Source of the DNA: Candidatus Poribacteria bacterium
GTDB lineage: Bacteria; Poribacteria; WGA-4E; UBA9662
Length of the DNA: 64,000 bases
NCBI GenBank assembly: GCA_002709695.1
Contig: PAQF01000025.1
Span: 1 to 64,000, forward strand
Direction of reading: 5' to 3'
A model generated the notes under the pieces. It was not told the DNA's origin and made no database searches. It was given only the letters and a program-made list of their open reading frames with translations. Positions 46,136 through 55,101 of this stretch are shown here, piece by piece. A program made the position numbers and the translations under genes. Positions within the stretch are counted from its first letter, which is position 1. Each line of letters begins with the position of its first letter.

Positions 46136-47260
46136 ATGACCGCCAAAAAGAAACCCAAAAGATCTGGCCAAGCACTAACAATATCGATCATCCTACATTT
46201 GGTTTTAGGACTTTATATTTACTATAAGGAACAAAACAAACAAGTTTTTAAAGCAGAAGACTCAATAAGTATCTCATTTGTAGTGCCACCCAAAATCGAA
46301 ATTAAAAAGCGGATCCGCGAAATCCCAAAAATTATCATCCCAACTATGTCAAAAACCAGACATCAGATGTCTGACACAGTTGCAATACAGCTCACACGAA
46401 GCTCATCCGATCAAATTGCCGAAGTGAAGACCGAAACCCCAGAAATCACACATGAAAGTATGGAAATCACGACAACGCCCCATCTAAGCAAATCTCTACC
46501 TCAAATGATAACAGCAATCAAGTTGAAACCTAATGAGCGAGCACCAATTGATCTACCAGTTACCACACCAACAGCTATTGCCTCTGGTACAGGTATCCTA
46601 TCAACACGAATTCGGACAGAAAGTGAAGGCAACAGTGGACTAACAGACAGATTGGCTGATGTAGGAACAACCGCACCAAGACAGTTAATAATAAACTCCA
46701 CAGAAGATAACATCGGGCAGGATGCCTTCGGTATCGGTAATTATGTTGAAGGAAAACGGGATGGTAATCCTCAAGAAGTAACATATCTGCTTGACATCTC
46801 ATCTAGTATGAACAAACAGAACAAGCTGAAGCTTGCTTCTTCCGCTTTAAAAGACGCAGTCAAAATGCTGAAAGCTAACGACCTATTCAACTTGATTACC
46901 TTCGATGCCAACATCCACCTTTACTCAAAAAAATTGTTAAACGCAACTCCAGAGAGAATTAGCAAGGCCTGCCAATTCTTGAATCAACTTAAACACGGTT
47001 CTGGCACAAATCTATCCAAAGCCATTGAAGAGGGACTAAAGTTAGCACCTACAACCCTGGTAGTTGTGTCTGATGGTGACCCAAGCCGAGGAATACAGGA
47101 TCCACAACAAATTCGCCGAATGGTTCGGCAATGGAACAAATCTCAAACAAGAATTATGACCATTGCGCTTGGTAACGATCACTCTGATGATGGCGTCGAA
47201 TTACTACAAAAATTAGCCAATGATCATAATGGCCAAATGTTTTTGATTAGCCTCAGATAA
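46136..47260 (+). CDS. Membrane-anchored von Willebrand factor A domain protein
   Basis: The track starts inside the previous gene; the ATG at 46136 begins MTAKKKPKRSGQALTISIILH, a basic cytoplasmic tail and a single membrane segment (about residues 12-28) like TonB or GspF-type anchors. A disordered Pro/Thr-rich region follows. The VWA domain begins about residue 215 with an intact MIDAS: DISSSMN (DxSxS at 220-224), GSGTNLSKAI and VVVSDGDPSRG. The length is 374 aa. VWA domains mediate metal-dependent protein contacts. Its adjacency to the beta-helix/TPR gene suggests a shared envelope complex. The function is unknown. Confidence 0.85.
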   Translation: MTAKKKPKRSGQALTISIILHLVLGLYIYYKEQNKQVFKAEDSISISFVVPPKIEIKKRIREIPKIIIPTMSKTRHQMSDTVAIQLTRSSSDQIAEVKTETPEITHESMEITTTPHLSKSLPQMITAIKLKPNERAPIDLPVTTPTAIASGTGILSTRIRTESEGNSGLTDRLADVGTTAPRQLIINSTEDNIGQDAFGIGNYVEGKRDGNPQEVTYLLDISSSMNKQNKLKLASSALKDAVKMLKANDLFNLITFDANIHLYSKKLLNATPERISKACQFLNQLKHGSGTNLSKAIEEGLKLAPTTLVVVSDGDPSRGIQDPQQIRRMVRQWNKSQTRIMTIALGNDHSDDGVELLQKLANDHNGQMFLISLR

Positions 47261-47273
47261 ACAAAGCAATCCA

Positions 47274-47975
47274 TTAGTAAAAATTAGCTTTGATCCCACT
47301 CGGCTGAACAGGAAGTCCCGCCTCGTAAAGATGAGAAATATCTGCTACCCCTAAGCACCGCGGAACAGCCCATTGATCGGAGCGCTCATCAAACAAAATA
47401 GTGGTAACGGAGCTTGGTGCCAGAAAAAAGCCTGACCACATAATCGGAATCGGGATTTCTAGCAGATGTGCAATCCAAGTTAACCCAAAACCGCCATGAC
47501 AGAAAATAGCAATCTGTTCACGGTTCGATTCTACAATTCGGTACCGTCGTTGATCACGAACATAACCATGGCGGGAAAGAAACTCATCAGATTTCTGCTC
47601 GAGTGCCTCAAAATACGCTCGAAAGACAGCAGAGTTAAACGGCTTTTCATGATACCAATTATGGTAAGTTGTAGGTGATATGTCACCACGAATAATTTCG
47701 CCATCAAGATCCCATGCACAGACCTCTCCTATAGATTCATCCTGCAATAACAAACCAGTTTCTTGCGTCCAATCCTCTATCTGATAATCCATGTTGAGTG
47801 TATCAGCTGTGTATTGTGCCGTATGAATTGCACGACCTAGCGGAGACGAATATATCCGGTCCAACCCTTGGGAAGCTAAACGTTTAGCCAACGCCTGAGC
47901 CTCAAGATGTCCTTTGTCAGTAATTGTTCGATTGGGATAGTCAGGATCCGCATGACGAATAATATAAAGTCGCAT
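47274..47975 (-). CDS. Histidine phosphatase (phosphoglycerate mutase-like)
   Basis: The histidine phosphatase signature opens the protein as LYIIRHADPDYP, with an RHA in place of the usual RHG. IYSSPLGRAIHTAQ (arginine/proton-donor region) and the C-terminal IFCHGGFGLTW complete the active site. The length of 233 aa is standard. It is the last of four tightly spaced minus-strand genes (12 bases after comM). The substrate is unknown; a phosphatase rather than a true mutase is likely. It is convergent with the VWA gene with 13 bases between. Confidence 0.9.
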   Translation of the reverse strand: MRLYIIRHADPDYPNRTITDKGHLEAQALAKRLASQGLDRIYSSPLGRAIHTAQYTADTLNMDYQIEDWTQETGLLLQDESIGEVCAWDLDGEIIRGDISPTTYHNWYHEKPFNSAVFRAYFEALEQKSDEFLSRHGYVRDQRRYRIVESNREQIAIFCHGGFGLTWIAHLLEIPIPIMWSGFFLAPSSVTTILFDERSDQWAVPRCLGVADISHLYEAGLPVQPSGIKANFY

Positions 47976-47987
47976 TCATACTCCTTA

Positions 47988-49520
47988 TTATTTTGACCAA
48001 AAATCGCGATCCAGACCTCGATATTGAATCGCTTCCGAGACATGACTTGGATGAATCCGAGCGTTTCCATCCAAATCAGCAATTGTACGAGACACCTTTA
48101 GTATACGATCGTAGGCACGAGCACTCATTCCCAGTTGCTTGATAGCAACTTCTAACAGTTTCTGAGAATCATCTTCCACTTGACAATAGTCGCGAATTTG
48201 CTGAGGCTGCATGTTAGCATTAGAATGAATCTGTACATTTTCAAATCGATTTTGCTGTAATTTTCGTGCTGTTTGTACACGCTGACAAATTTCGCGTGAG
48301 GATTCTCCCTGCATGTCGCTTGATAGATCCTCATACTTAACAGCTGGAACCTCGACTTGAATATCAATACGATCTAACAAAGGGCCAGAGATTTTTGAAA
48401 TATAACGCTGAATCTCCTCTGGTCGACACCTACACTCACGTGCCAAATCGCCAAAAAAACCGCAAGGGCAAGGATTCATAGCTGCAACAAGCATAAAATT
48501 AGATGGGTAAGTAATACTGGCTGCAGAGCGAGAGATTGTCACCTGCAAATCTTCCAGAGGTTGCCGCATAACTTCTAGTACATCCTTGCGAAATTCAGGA
48601 AGTTCATCCAAAAACAGGACACCATTGTGGGCCAAGCTGACCTCACCCGGTTTCGGGATTTGCCCACCACCAATCAAGCCCGCATCAGAAATAGTATGAT
48701 GTGGGGATCGGTACGGACGTTGAACAATAACCGATATGTTCTCACCCATAAATCCCATAATGCTATGAATTTTTGTAGTCTCCAATGCTTCATCAAGAGT
48801 CATATCCGGCAAAATTGTTGGGATCCGTTGAGCTAACATAGTTTTCCCCGATCCCGGTGGTCCGATCATAAGCAGATTATGCCCCCCAGCCGCAGCTACC
48901 TCAATGGCACGTTTAGCATATTCCTGCCCCTTAACATCTTCAAAACCAATCAGATGTTCAGGTTGGCGACTAAAAACTTCCTGCAGATCATGTCGAAAAG
49001 GTGCGATGAACAAATCACCGTTCAAGAAATCAACAGCCTCCTGTAAGGAAGACACCGGATAAATATCCAGATTATCCACCACCGCAGCTTCTTTAACATT
49101 GTCCATTGGTAAAATAACACCTTCAAAACCATTTTGTTTCGCCCCGATAGCCATTGGTAAACACCCATGAACTCCACGAACATCACCATCAAGTGCCAGT
49201 TCACCGACAACCAAATATTTACCGACATTCTGGCGAATTTGGCCTGCAGCTGTTAACAATCCAAGCGCGATTGGAAGATCAAAAGCGGAACCTTCTTTTC
49301 GAACATAAGCCGGCGCAAGGTTAACTGTAATTCGGTTGGCAGGAAAATTATAGCTTGAATTCTTGATGGCCGCCGTCACTCGGTCCTTGCTCTCTTTTAC
49401 GGCACTATCTGGCAAACCAACTGTACTAAAAGCCGATGGGCCATCAGAAATATCAACTTCCACTTTTACAATATAGGCATCAACTCCGACAAAAGCACCA
49501 CTCAAGATAGTAGCGAGCAC
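47988..49520 (-). CDS. YifB/ComM-family Mg-chelatase-like AAA+ ATPase
   Basis: A 510-aa protein: an N-terminal Lon-S5-like domain (VGLPDSAVKESKDRVTAAIKNS), then an AAA+ Mg-chelatase module with Walker A GPPGSGKTM, Walker B VLFLDELPEF and the cysteine cluster NPCPCGFFGDLARECRC, and a C-terminal MG-chelatase domain with GMSARAYDRILKVSRTIADL. ComM is a branch-migration helicase that acts during natural transformation in Vibrio and Haemophilus. The role here is inferred from that family. It lies between an ABC exporter and the histidine phosphatase, 14 and 12 bases from its neighbours. Confidence 0.93.
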   Translation of the reverse strand: MLATILSGAFVGVDAYIVKVEVDISDGPSAFSTVGLPDSAVKESKDRVTAAIKNSSYNFPANRITVNLAPAYVRKEGSAFDLPIALGLLTAAGQIRQNVGKYLVVGELALDGDVRGVHGCLPMAIGAKQNGFEGVILPMDNVKEAAVVDNLDIYPVSSLQEAVDFLNGDLFIAPFRHDLQEVFSRQPEHLIGFEDVKGQEYAKRAIEVAAAGGHNLLMIGPPGSGKTMLAQRIPTILPDMTLDEALETTKIHSIMGFMGENISVIVQRPYRSPHHTISDAGLIGGGQIPKPGEVSLAHNGVLFLDELPEFRKDVLEVMRQPLEDLQVTISRSAASITYPSNFMLVAAMNPCPCGFFGDLARECRCRPEEIQRYISKISGPLLDRIDIQVEVPAVKYEDLSSDMQGESSREICQRVQTARKLQQNRFENVQIHSNANMQPQQIRDYCQVEDDSQKLLEVAIKQLGMSARAYDRILKVSRTIADLDGNARIHPSHVSEAIQYRGLDRDFWSK

Positions 49521-49534
49521 AATATTCTTCCAGT

Positions 49535-51328
49535 CTATATTTTTTGATCTTTGTACTGTAATTGATACAATCGGTAATACAAACCACGCTTCTGCAAAAG
49601 CTGATTATGGGATCCCATCTCGTGCACCCGTCCACGATGCATTACAAGAATTTTATCAACATTTTGAATTGTTGATAACCGATGCGCAATAGCAATAAAT
49701 GTCCGATTTGACATCAACCTACTCAGTGCATCTTGGATCAGGTACTCTGTCTCAGTATCAACACTAGACGTTGCTTCATCAAGGATCAGGATATCCGGGT
49801 CAAATGCCAAAGCACGTGCAAAGGCAACAAGCTGTTTTTGCCCCACCGACAATCCGCTCCCCCCTTCCTTGACTTCACTACCATAACCATTCGGCATATT
49901 TTGCACAAAAGGATCAAGATATACTTCCTTAGAAGCTGCAACAACCTGATCAGGCTGAATCGATGTATTTGACAAATTAATATTGCTTTCAATTGTTCCA
50001 GTAAAGAGAAAAATATCCTGCTGAACAATACCAATTCTTTTTCTCAGACTATCAAGCTTCATTTGCTGGATATCCAAGCCATCAATTAGAATCTGTCCCT
50101 TTTCGATATCATAAAACCGACAAAGCAAATTAATTAACGTCGTCTTACCCGATCCAGTTGCACCGACGATTGCAACCTTTTCACCTGGTTCGATCCTAAA
50201 TGAGACATCATTCAACACGTAATCGTCTTCTCTATAAGCAAAGGATACATTTTGAAATTCGATGCTGCTATTCACAGTTTGCAGTTGCTTAGGATAAGCT
50301 GAATCCTTAATTATCGGTTGGGTGTCCAGAAGATCGAAAACGCGTTCTGATGAAGCCATCGCTCTCTGAAAAATAGTATACTTTTCACTTAGTTCACGGA
50401 TTGGCCAGAAAAGCCGCTGTGCGTATTGGAGGAACGCAACCAAAGCCCCAAAACTGAGGGTGTTTTGGATAATTTGTCCACCGCCATACCAAATAATAAC
50501 AGCCGTTGCCAATGATCCTGTAATTTCAATCATAGGGAAAAATACCGAGAAATAGAAAACGGATCTGATACTAGAATTAAGATATTTCAGGTTATGCTCT
50601 CCAAATTTTTCGAAACTTCTATGCTCCCGAGTAAAAAGCTGCATTGTTGTCATCCCAACGATACTTTCTTGCAGAAAGGCGTTAATCTGAGCTCGGAATT
50701 TCCGTTGATCCCGAAACGCGCGCCGAGAGTAAATCTGATACACAGTTGTCATAACTAATATAATGGGCAAAACAACAAACGTAACCAGAGCCAGTTGCCA
50801 ATTAATCCATAGCATCATAAACATGATGCCACCAATAGATAGTAAATTTGCCACAATCGTAATAATCCCATGGGTATACAGCTCATTTAGCGCTGATACA
50901 TCTCCCATCACTCGTGTCATCAACCGACCAACTGGGTTTTGATCAAAGAAATTCATATCGACCCGCTGTAAGTGGGTAAAAATCTGCATTCTAAAATCAC
51001 GCATAATCCGCTGCCCCATCATCTGAAGTCGATAAGTTTCTAAATAACTAAATAAAAACTCAACAGCTAGGAGAAAAAGCAGATAAAACGCAATTACCCG
51101 AAAACCTTCAAGTTGTTTGGGCACGATGTAATCATCAATAGCAATTTTAGTCAAATATGGGCTGACAAGGCGTATTGCAGTACTGATAAGTGTCAACAAG
51201 ACAATCAACGTAACTTCAAACACATACGGCCTTAGATATGCAATTAGCCGTCGCATCAAGACGTTATCATAAATCTTGCCTAGATCTTCTTCTTCCTCAC
51301 TATATTCATGTAGACTACCACCAAACAT
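49535..51328 (-). CDS. ABC exporter half-transporter, catalytic Walker B but altered signature
   Basis: A fused membrane-ATPase exporter (597 aa) with six membrane helices and a C-terminal nucleotide-binding domain: Walker A GATGSGKTT, Q-loop VQQDIFLFT, signature GLSVGQKQ (not LSGGQ), Walker B ILILDEATSSVDT with the catalytic glutamate, and H-loop IAHRLST. It pairs with the adjacent 576-aa gene, in which the catalytic glutamate is missing. The two deviations fall on the same composite ATP site, as in TM287/288-type heterodimeric exporters. The substrate is unknown. Confidence 0.93.
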   Translation of the reverse strand: MFGGSLHEYSEEEEDLGKIYDNVLMRRLIAYLRPYVFEVTLIVLLTLISTAIRLVSPYLTKIAIDDYIVPKQLEGFRVIAFYLLFLLAVEFLFSYLETYRLQMMGQRIMRDFRMQIFTHLQRVDMNFFDQNPVGRLMTRVMGDVSALNELYTHGIITIVANLLSIGGIMFMMLWINWQLALVTFVVLPIILVMTTVYQIYSRRAFRDQRKFRAQINAFLQESIVGMTTMQLFTREHRSFEKFGEHNLKYLNSSIRSVFYFSVFFPMIEITGSLATAVIIWYGGGQIIQNTLSFGALVAFLQYAQRLFWPIRELSEKYTIFQRAMASSERVFDLLDTQPIIKDSAYPKQLQTVNSSIEFQNVSFAYREDDYVLNDVSFRIEPGEKVAIVGATGSGKTTLINLLCRFYDIEKGQILIDGLDIQQMKLDSLRKRIGIVQQDIFLFTGTIESNINLSNTSIQPDQVVAASKEVYLDPFVQNMPNGYGSEVKEGGSGLSVGQKQLVAFARALAFDPDILILDEATSSVDTETEYLIQDALSRLMSNRTFIAIAHRLSTIQNVDKILVMHRGRVHEMGSHNQLLQKRGLYYRLYQLQYKDQKI

Positions 51329-51343
51329 GAGCTGGATAACCTT

Positions 51344-53074
51344 TCAAAGTGACTCGATTTCTTCCTTTAACAATTGTTTTTGATGAATGTTCGCGTAAAT
51401 TCCATTTTGAGAAACAAGATCCTGATGAGTTCCTACCTCAACAATTCTGCCATCATGGAGAACGACAATCTGATCAGCTGCTTTGACAGTTGAGATTCGA
51501 TGAGAAATCAAGATCGTCGTACAATTCCCTAACTGTTTCAAACGGCCCAAGATAGTATCTTCAGTATGCGTATCAACGCTAGCAAAAGCATCATCCAAAA
51601 TCAGAATTTTAGGAGGCGACATAATTGCTCGCGCAATAGCCGTTCGTTGCCTCTGCCCACCCGACAAAGTCTTACCTCGTTCTCCAACATGTGTATCAAA
51701 TTGATTGGGGAACTCATCAATTTGCGACAACAGACCCGCATTGCGAGCTGCCACCTCAATTTCGGTTTCCGTTGCAGAGTCAGCACCGTAGGCGATATTG
51801 TTTTTTAGCAGGTCCGAGAATAAAAACGATTCCTGTTGAACCATACCAATACTGGCCCGAAGTGTCTTAAGCGGAATATTCCGAGTATCAATCCCATCAA
51901 TAAAAACTGAACCACGTTCAGGTTGATAGATCCGAGGAATCAAATCAACCAAAGTCGTTTTTCCAGCCCCCGTCGCCCCAACAATAGCAACAGTTGATCC
52001 CGAATCAATTTTGAGATTAATATCTTTTAGTACTGGTGATGAATTAGAATAAGCAAAAGTGAGATGACGAAACTCAATTTCACCATTAAGTTCTGTTATC
52101 TTCTCATCAACTCCTTCTTCATCACAGATCTCTGGTTTATGGTTCAAGATAAGGTTAATTCGGTCAATTGAAGCCGTTCCCTGTGCAAACCGATTCACAA
52201 TAAAACCCAACATAATGACTGGCCGAATTAGCATGGACAAATAAGCGTTGAAAGCCACGAAATCACCCAACATAATCTTCCCTTGCATAACATGTAACCC
52301 GCCAAGCCATAGTAGAACGATGGCCCCAATCCCTGGCAAAAGACGGAAGATGGGAAAGAAAATAGCTTCCAGCCTAATAAAGACCTGGTTTAAGCTAACA
52401 AAATTAAGATTTTGCCGATCAAATTCCTCAATCTCACTCTGCTCCAACGTATAAGCTCTAACCACGCGCACACCAGAGAGATTTTCCTGAACTTTAGTAT
52501 TCATTTTTGAAAATCCTTCCTGGATCCGCTCAAAATTATTGTGAAGATTCTTACTAATAAGCTGAACCAGTACGGCCAAGATAGGATAGGGAATCAATGC
52601 TAACATAGTGAGCGTAACATCAATCCTCAACATAATGACCAAAGCAAAGCCAAAGAAGACCGTCGCATCAGCAATAAAAATGATTGCAAACCCCAGTAAC
52701 CTATGCACAGCATCTAAATCATTAGTCGCACGTGACATTAGATCACCAGTGTCCATTTGGTCAAAGTACGATTTCTGCATCTTCTGCAAATGTTTAAAAA
52801 AGTCGCCTCTAAGCTCATACTCAATACGGCGAGCAACACCCCCAATTAGTCTACGTTGACCAAAACGGAACACTCCCCCTACCAAAGCAACCCCAAGGAT
52901 TAGTAAAGCATAAAGTAAGACTTTTTCACGTGTTATCTGGTCTCGCCCCTGATTGAGGTCATCAACCACATACTTCAGAATCATAGGACCGATGAGCATC
53001 ATGCCGTTGGAGAGAAGAACTAAAGTCACACTTATAATAATAGCGAATCGATGCCGAACAGCATATTTTTTCAA
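51344..53074 (-). CDS. ABC exporter half-transporter with degenerate catalytic site
   Basis: A 576-aa six-helix membrane domain with a nucleotide-binding domain. Walker A is GATGAGKTT and the signature is canonical (TLSGGQRQR). Walker B reads ILILDDAFASVDT, so aspartate replaces the catalytic glutamate; the H-loop is ISHRIST. This matches the degenerate half of heterodimeric exporters. It is the first gene of the four-gene minus-strand operon, 15 bases upstream of its partner. The 234-base gap to the divergent sppA holds the promoters. Confidence 0.93.
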   Translation of the reverse strand: MKKYAVRHRFAIIISVTLVLLSNGMMLIGPMILKYVVDDLNQGRDQITREKVLLYALLILGVALVGGVFRFGQRRLIGGVARRIEYELRGDFFKHLQKMQKSYFDQMDTGDLMSRATNDLDAVHRLLGFAIIFIADATVFFGFALVIMLRIDVTLTMLALIPYPILAVLVQLISKNLHNNFERIQEGFSKMNTKVQENLSGVRVVRAYTLEQSEIEEFDRQNLNFVSLNQVFIRLEAIFFPIFRLLPGIGAIVLLWLGGLHVMQGKIMLGDFVAFNAYLSMLIRPVIMLGFIVNRFAQGTASIDRINLILNHKPEICDEEGVDEKITELNGEIEFRHLTFAYSNSSPVLKDINLKIDSGSTVAIVGATGAGKTTLVDLIPRIYQPERGSVFIDGIDTRNIPLKTLRASIGMVQQESFLFSDLLKNNIAYGADSATETEIEVAARNAGLLSQIDEFPNQFDTHVGERGKTLSGGQRQRTAIARAIMSPPKILILDDAFASVDTHTEDTILGRLKQLGNCTTILISHRISTVKAADQIVVLHDGRIVEVGTHQDLVSQNGIYANIHQKQLLKEEIESL

Positions 53075-53308
53075 GGTTAATAAACTATGAATTTGGACTA
53101 CCCTCCAAAAGCTGGAAAAAATATTTTAATAAAATGCTAAATAATAGTGAATTACATAAACTGCATTTCAAACACATAGAAACAATCTGGTTTCTTAGAC
53201 CTAAAACCAAAAATCTGCTAGAATTTAGATCTGTAATCTCAAAAAACGTATTGCTCAGGATTAGGTCTCAAACAACACCAAAGTAAAGAAAGAAATGCGA
53301 AGTATACT

Positions 53309-55096
53309 ATGGAAATGATAAAAAATCGATTTATTTTAACTTTTACGGTTGCTTTATTAACCACGTTATTAACAGCTTTTGCTCAGGACACGGAGAAACC
53401 ACCCACAAATCAATTTGTGGAAATATCAATTTCCGGAGCTTTGTCAGAAGTAAAACCCACCTTTGCGCTTGGAACAGTCCCAACAACACCCCTTAATAAC
53501 ATCCTCAAAAGTATTGATAAGATCGAAGAAAACAAGCGGATAATTGGTGTAATAATACGGATTGGAGGAATCGATACAGGATGGGGGAAACTACAGGAAA
53601 TTCGCAATAGATTGATTAACCTACACCAAAACGGAAAAATGGTTATTAGTTACCTTGACAGCGCAAATAATGCTGAATATTTGCTGGCTACAGCTACCGA
53701 GCAGATTATCCTGGCACCAGCCGGAACAATTGGACTCACTGGGTTGCGTGCTGAAGTGATATTCTACAAAGGAATACTAGACAAATTCGACATCAAAGCA
53801 GATCTGTTTGCGATCGGTGACTATAAATCGGCTATCGAACCATATACACGTAAAAATATGTCAGAGGCACAACGACAAGCAATGACGTCAATCCTTGATA
53901 ACCTGCACCAGCAACAAGTTGACATGATTGCTGCCGGACGAGAACATATCAATGCCGAACGTGCTATTGAACTAATTAACCAAGGCCCCTTTACTGCAAA
54001 CGAAGCGCACGAGGTTGGTCTAGTAGATTCGTTAAGCTACTATGACCAATTAATCACTTCTCTAGAATCCAACCACGATAGTAAAACAGAGTTTATTCCA
54101 AACTATGGGAAAAAAGCTGTAACTCAGCCAGATTTGGGCACTTTTACCGGATTAATGAAATTCATCTCCATGTTTACCAAACCCACGACACAATCCAAGA
54201 AGCACAATACACCCAAAATTGCTCTGATTTATGCTACTGGACCAATCATGCCCAATCACCCCCAAATTCCGTTTGGAATCGGCGCAGGCATCACCCCTCA
54301 CAGAATTATTGATGCATTACAAACTGCACGCAAAGATGAATCAGTACGAGCAATAGTAATCAGAGTCGATAGTCCGGGAGGTTCGGCACTTGCATCTGAT
54401 CTAATATGGCACGAAGTCAAACAAGCACAAGAGCAAAAACCAACAATTGTTTCTATGTCTGATGTAGCGGCTTCTGGCGGTTACTACATTTCAGCGGCAG
54501 CAACTGAGATCGTAGCCCAACCAGGAACAATTACCGGATCCATCGGTGTACTAGGTGGCAAACTAAATCTAAAAGGAATATATAACAAAGTTGGTTTAAC
54601 CAAAGACATCATCACACGAGGGAAAAACGCTGATATCTACTCGGATTATAGCAATTTCTCCCAATCTGAGCGCCAGAAAATAGAAAAGATGCTACACAAA
54701 GTTTATGATGATTTTGTCAATAAAGTCGCAGAAGGCAGACAAAAAACATATGACGAAATCCATCAAATCGCACAAGGACGCGTCTGGACTGGTCAACAAG
54801 CTAAGGAACTCGGGTTGATCGATTGGTTGGGAGGATTAGATACGGCATTGGCAATCGCAAAAAAACATGTTTCAATCTCACATGATGAGCCAATCGAAAT
54901 AATCACCTTACCCAAGCCCAAACCATTGTTAGAGATATTAATGGAAGACTTTGAAGCCAACTTGCAGGTACCACTTAATCGCCACATTTCAGTACCATAT
55001 TCACTAGCCAAATCAATACCGAATTTCCATCTAATTCAATTGTTAGCCCATGAACCAATGGCAACAATTATTCCATTCGACATCGAAATTCGATAA
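53309..55096 (+). CDS. sppA: Signal peptide peptidase SppA, 67-kDa type
   Basis: Membrane-bound serine/lysine protease that degrades cleaved signal peptides. An N-terminal hydrophobic segment (about 8-26) anchors or exports the protein. Two peptidase S49 halves are present. The lysine of the dyad is at about K173 (AIGDYKSAIEPYT) in the first half, and the nucleophile is S389 (VAASGGYYIS) in the second. The 595-aa length fits the long form. Motifs RVDSPGGSALASD and GTITGSIGVLGG are also diagnostic. It is divergent from the ABC operon and ends five bases from the convergent lipoprotein gene. Confidence 0.95.
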   Translation: MEMIKNRFILTFTVALLTTLLTAFAQDTEKPPTNQFVEISISGALSEVKPTFALGTVPTTPLNNILKSIDKIEENKRIIGVIIRIGGIDTGWGKLQEIRNRLINLHQNGKMVISYLDSANNAEYLLATATEQIILAPAGTIGLTGLRAEVIFYKGILDKFDIKADLFAIGDYKSAIEPYTRKNMSEAQRQAMTSILDNLHQQQVDMIAAGREHINAERAIELINQGPFTANEAHEVGLVDSLSYYDQLITSLESNHDSKTEFIPNYGKKAVTQPDLGTFTGLMKFISMFTKPTTQSKKHNTPKIALIYATGPIMPNHPQIPFGIGAGITPHRIIDALQTARKDESVRAIVIRVDSPGGSALASDLIWHEVKQAQEQKPTIVSMSDVAASGGYYISAAATEIVAQPGTITGSIGVLGGKLNLKGIYNKVGLTKDIITRGKNADIYSDYSNFSQSERQKIEKMLHKVYDDFVNKVAEGRQKTYDEIHQIAQGRVWTGQQAKELGLIDWLGGLDTALAIAKKHVSISHDEPIEIITLPKPKPLLEILMEDFEANLQVPLNRHISVPYSLAKSIPNFHLIQLLAHEPMATIIPFDIEIR

Positions 55097-55101
55097 CAGC
55101 C

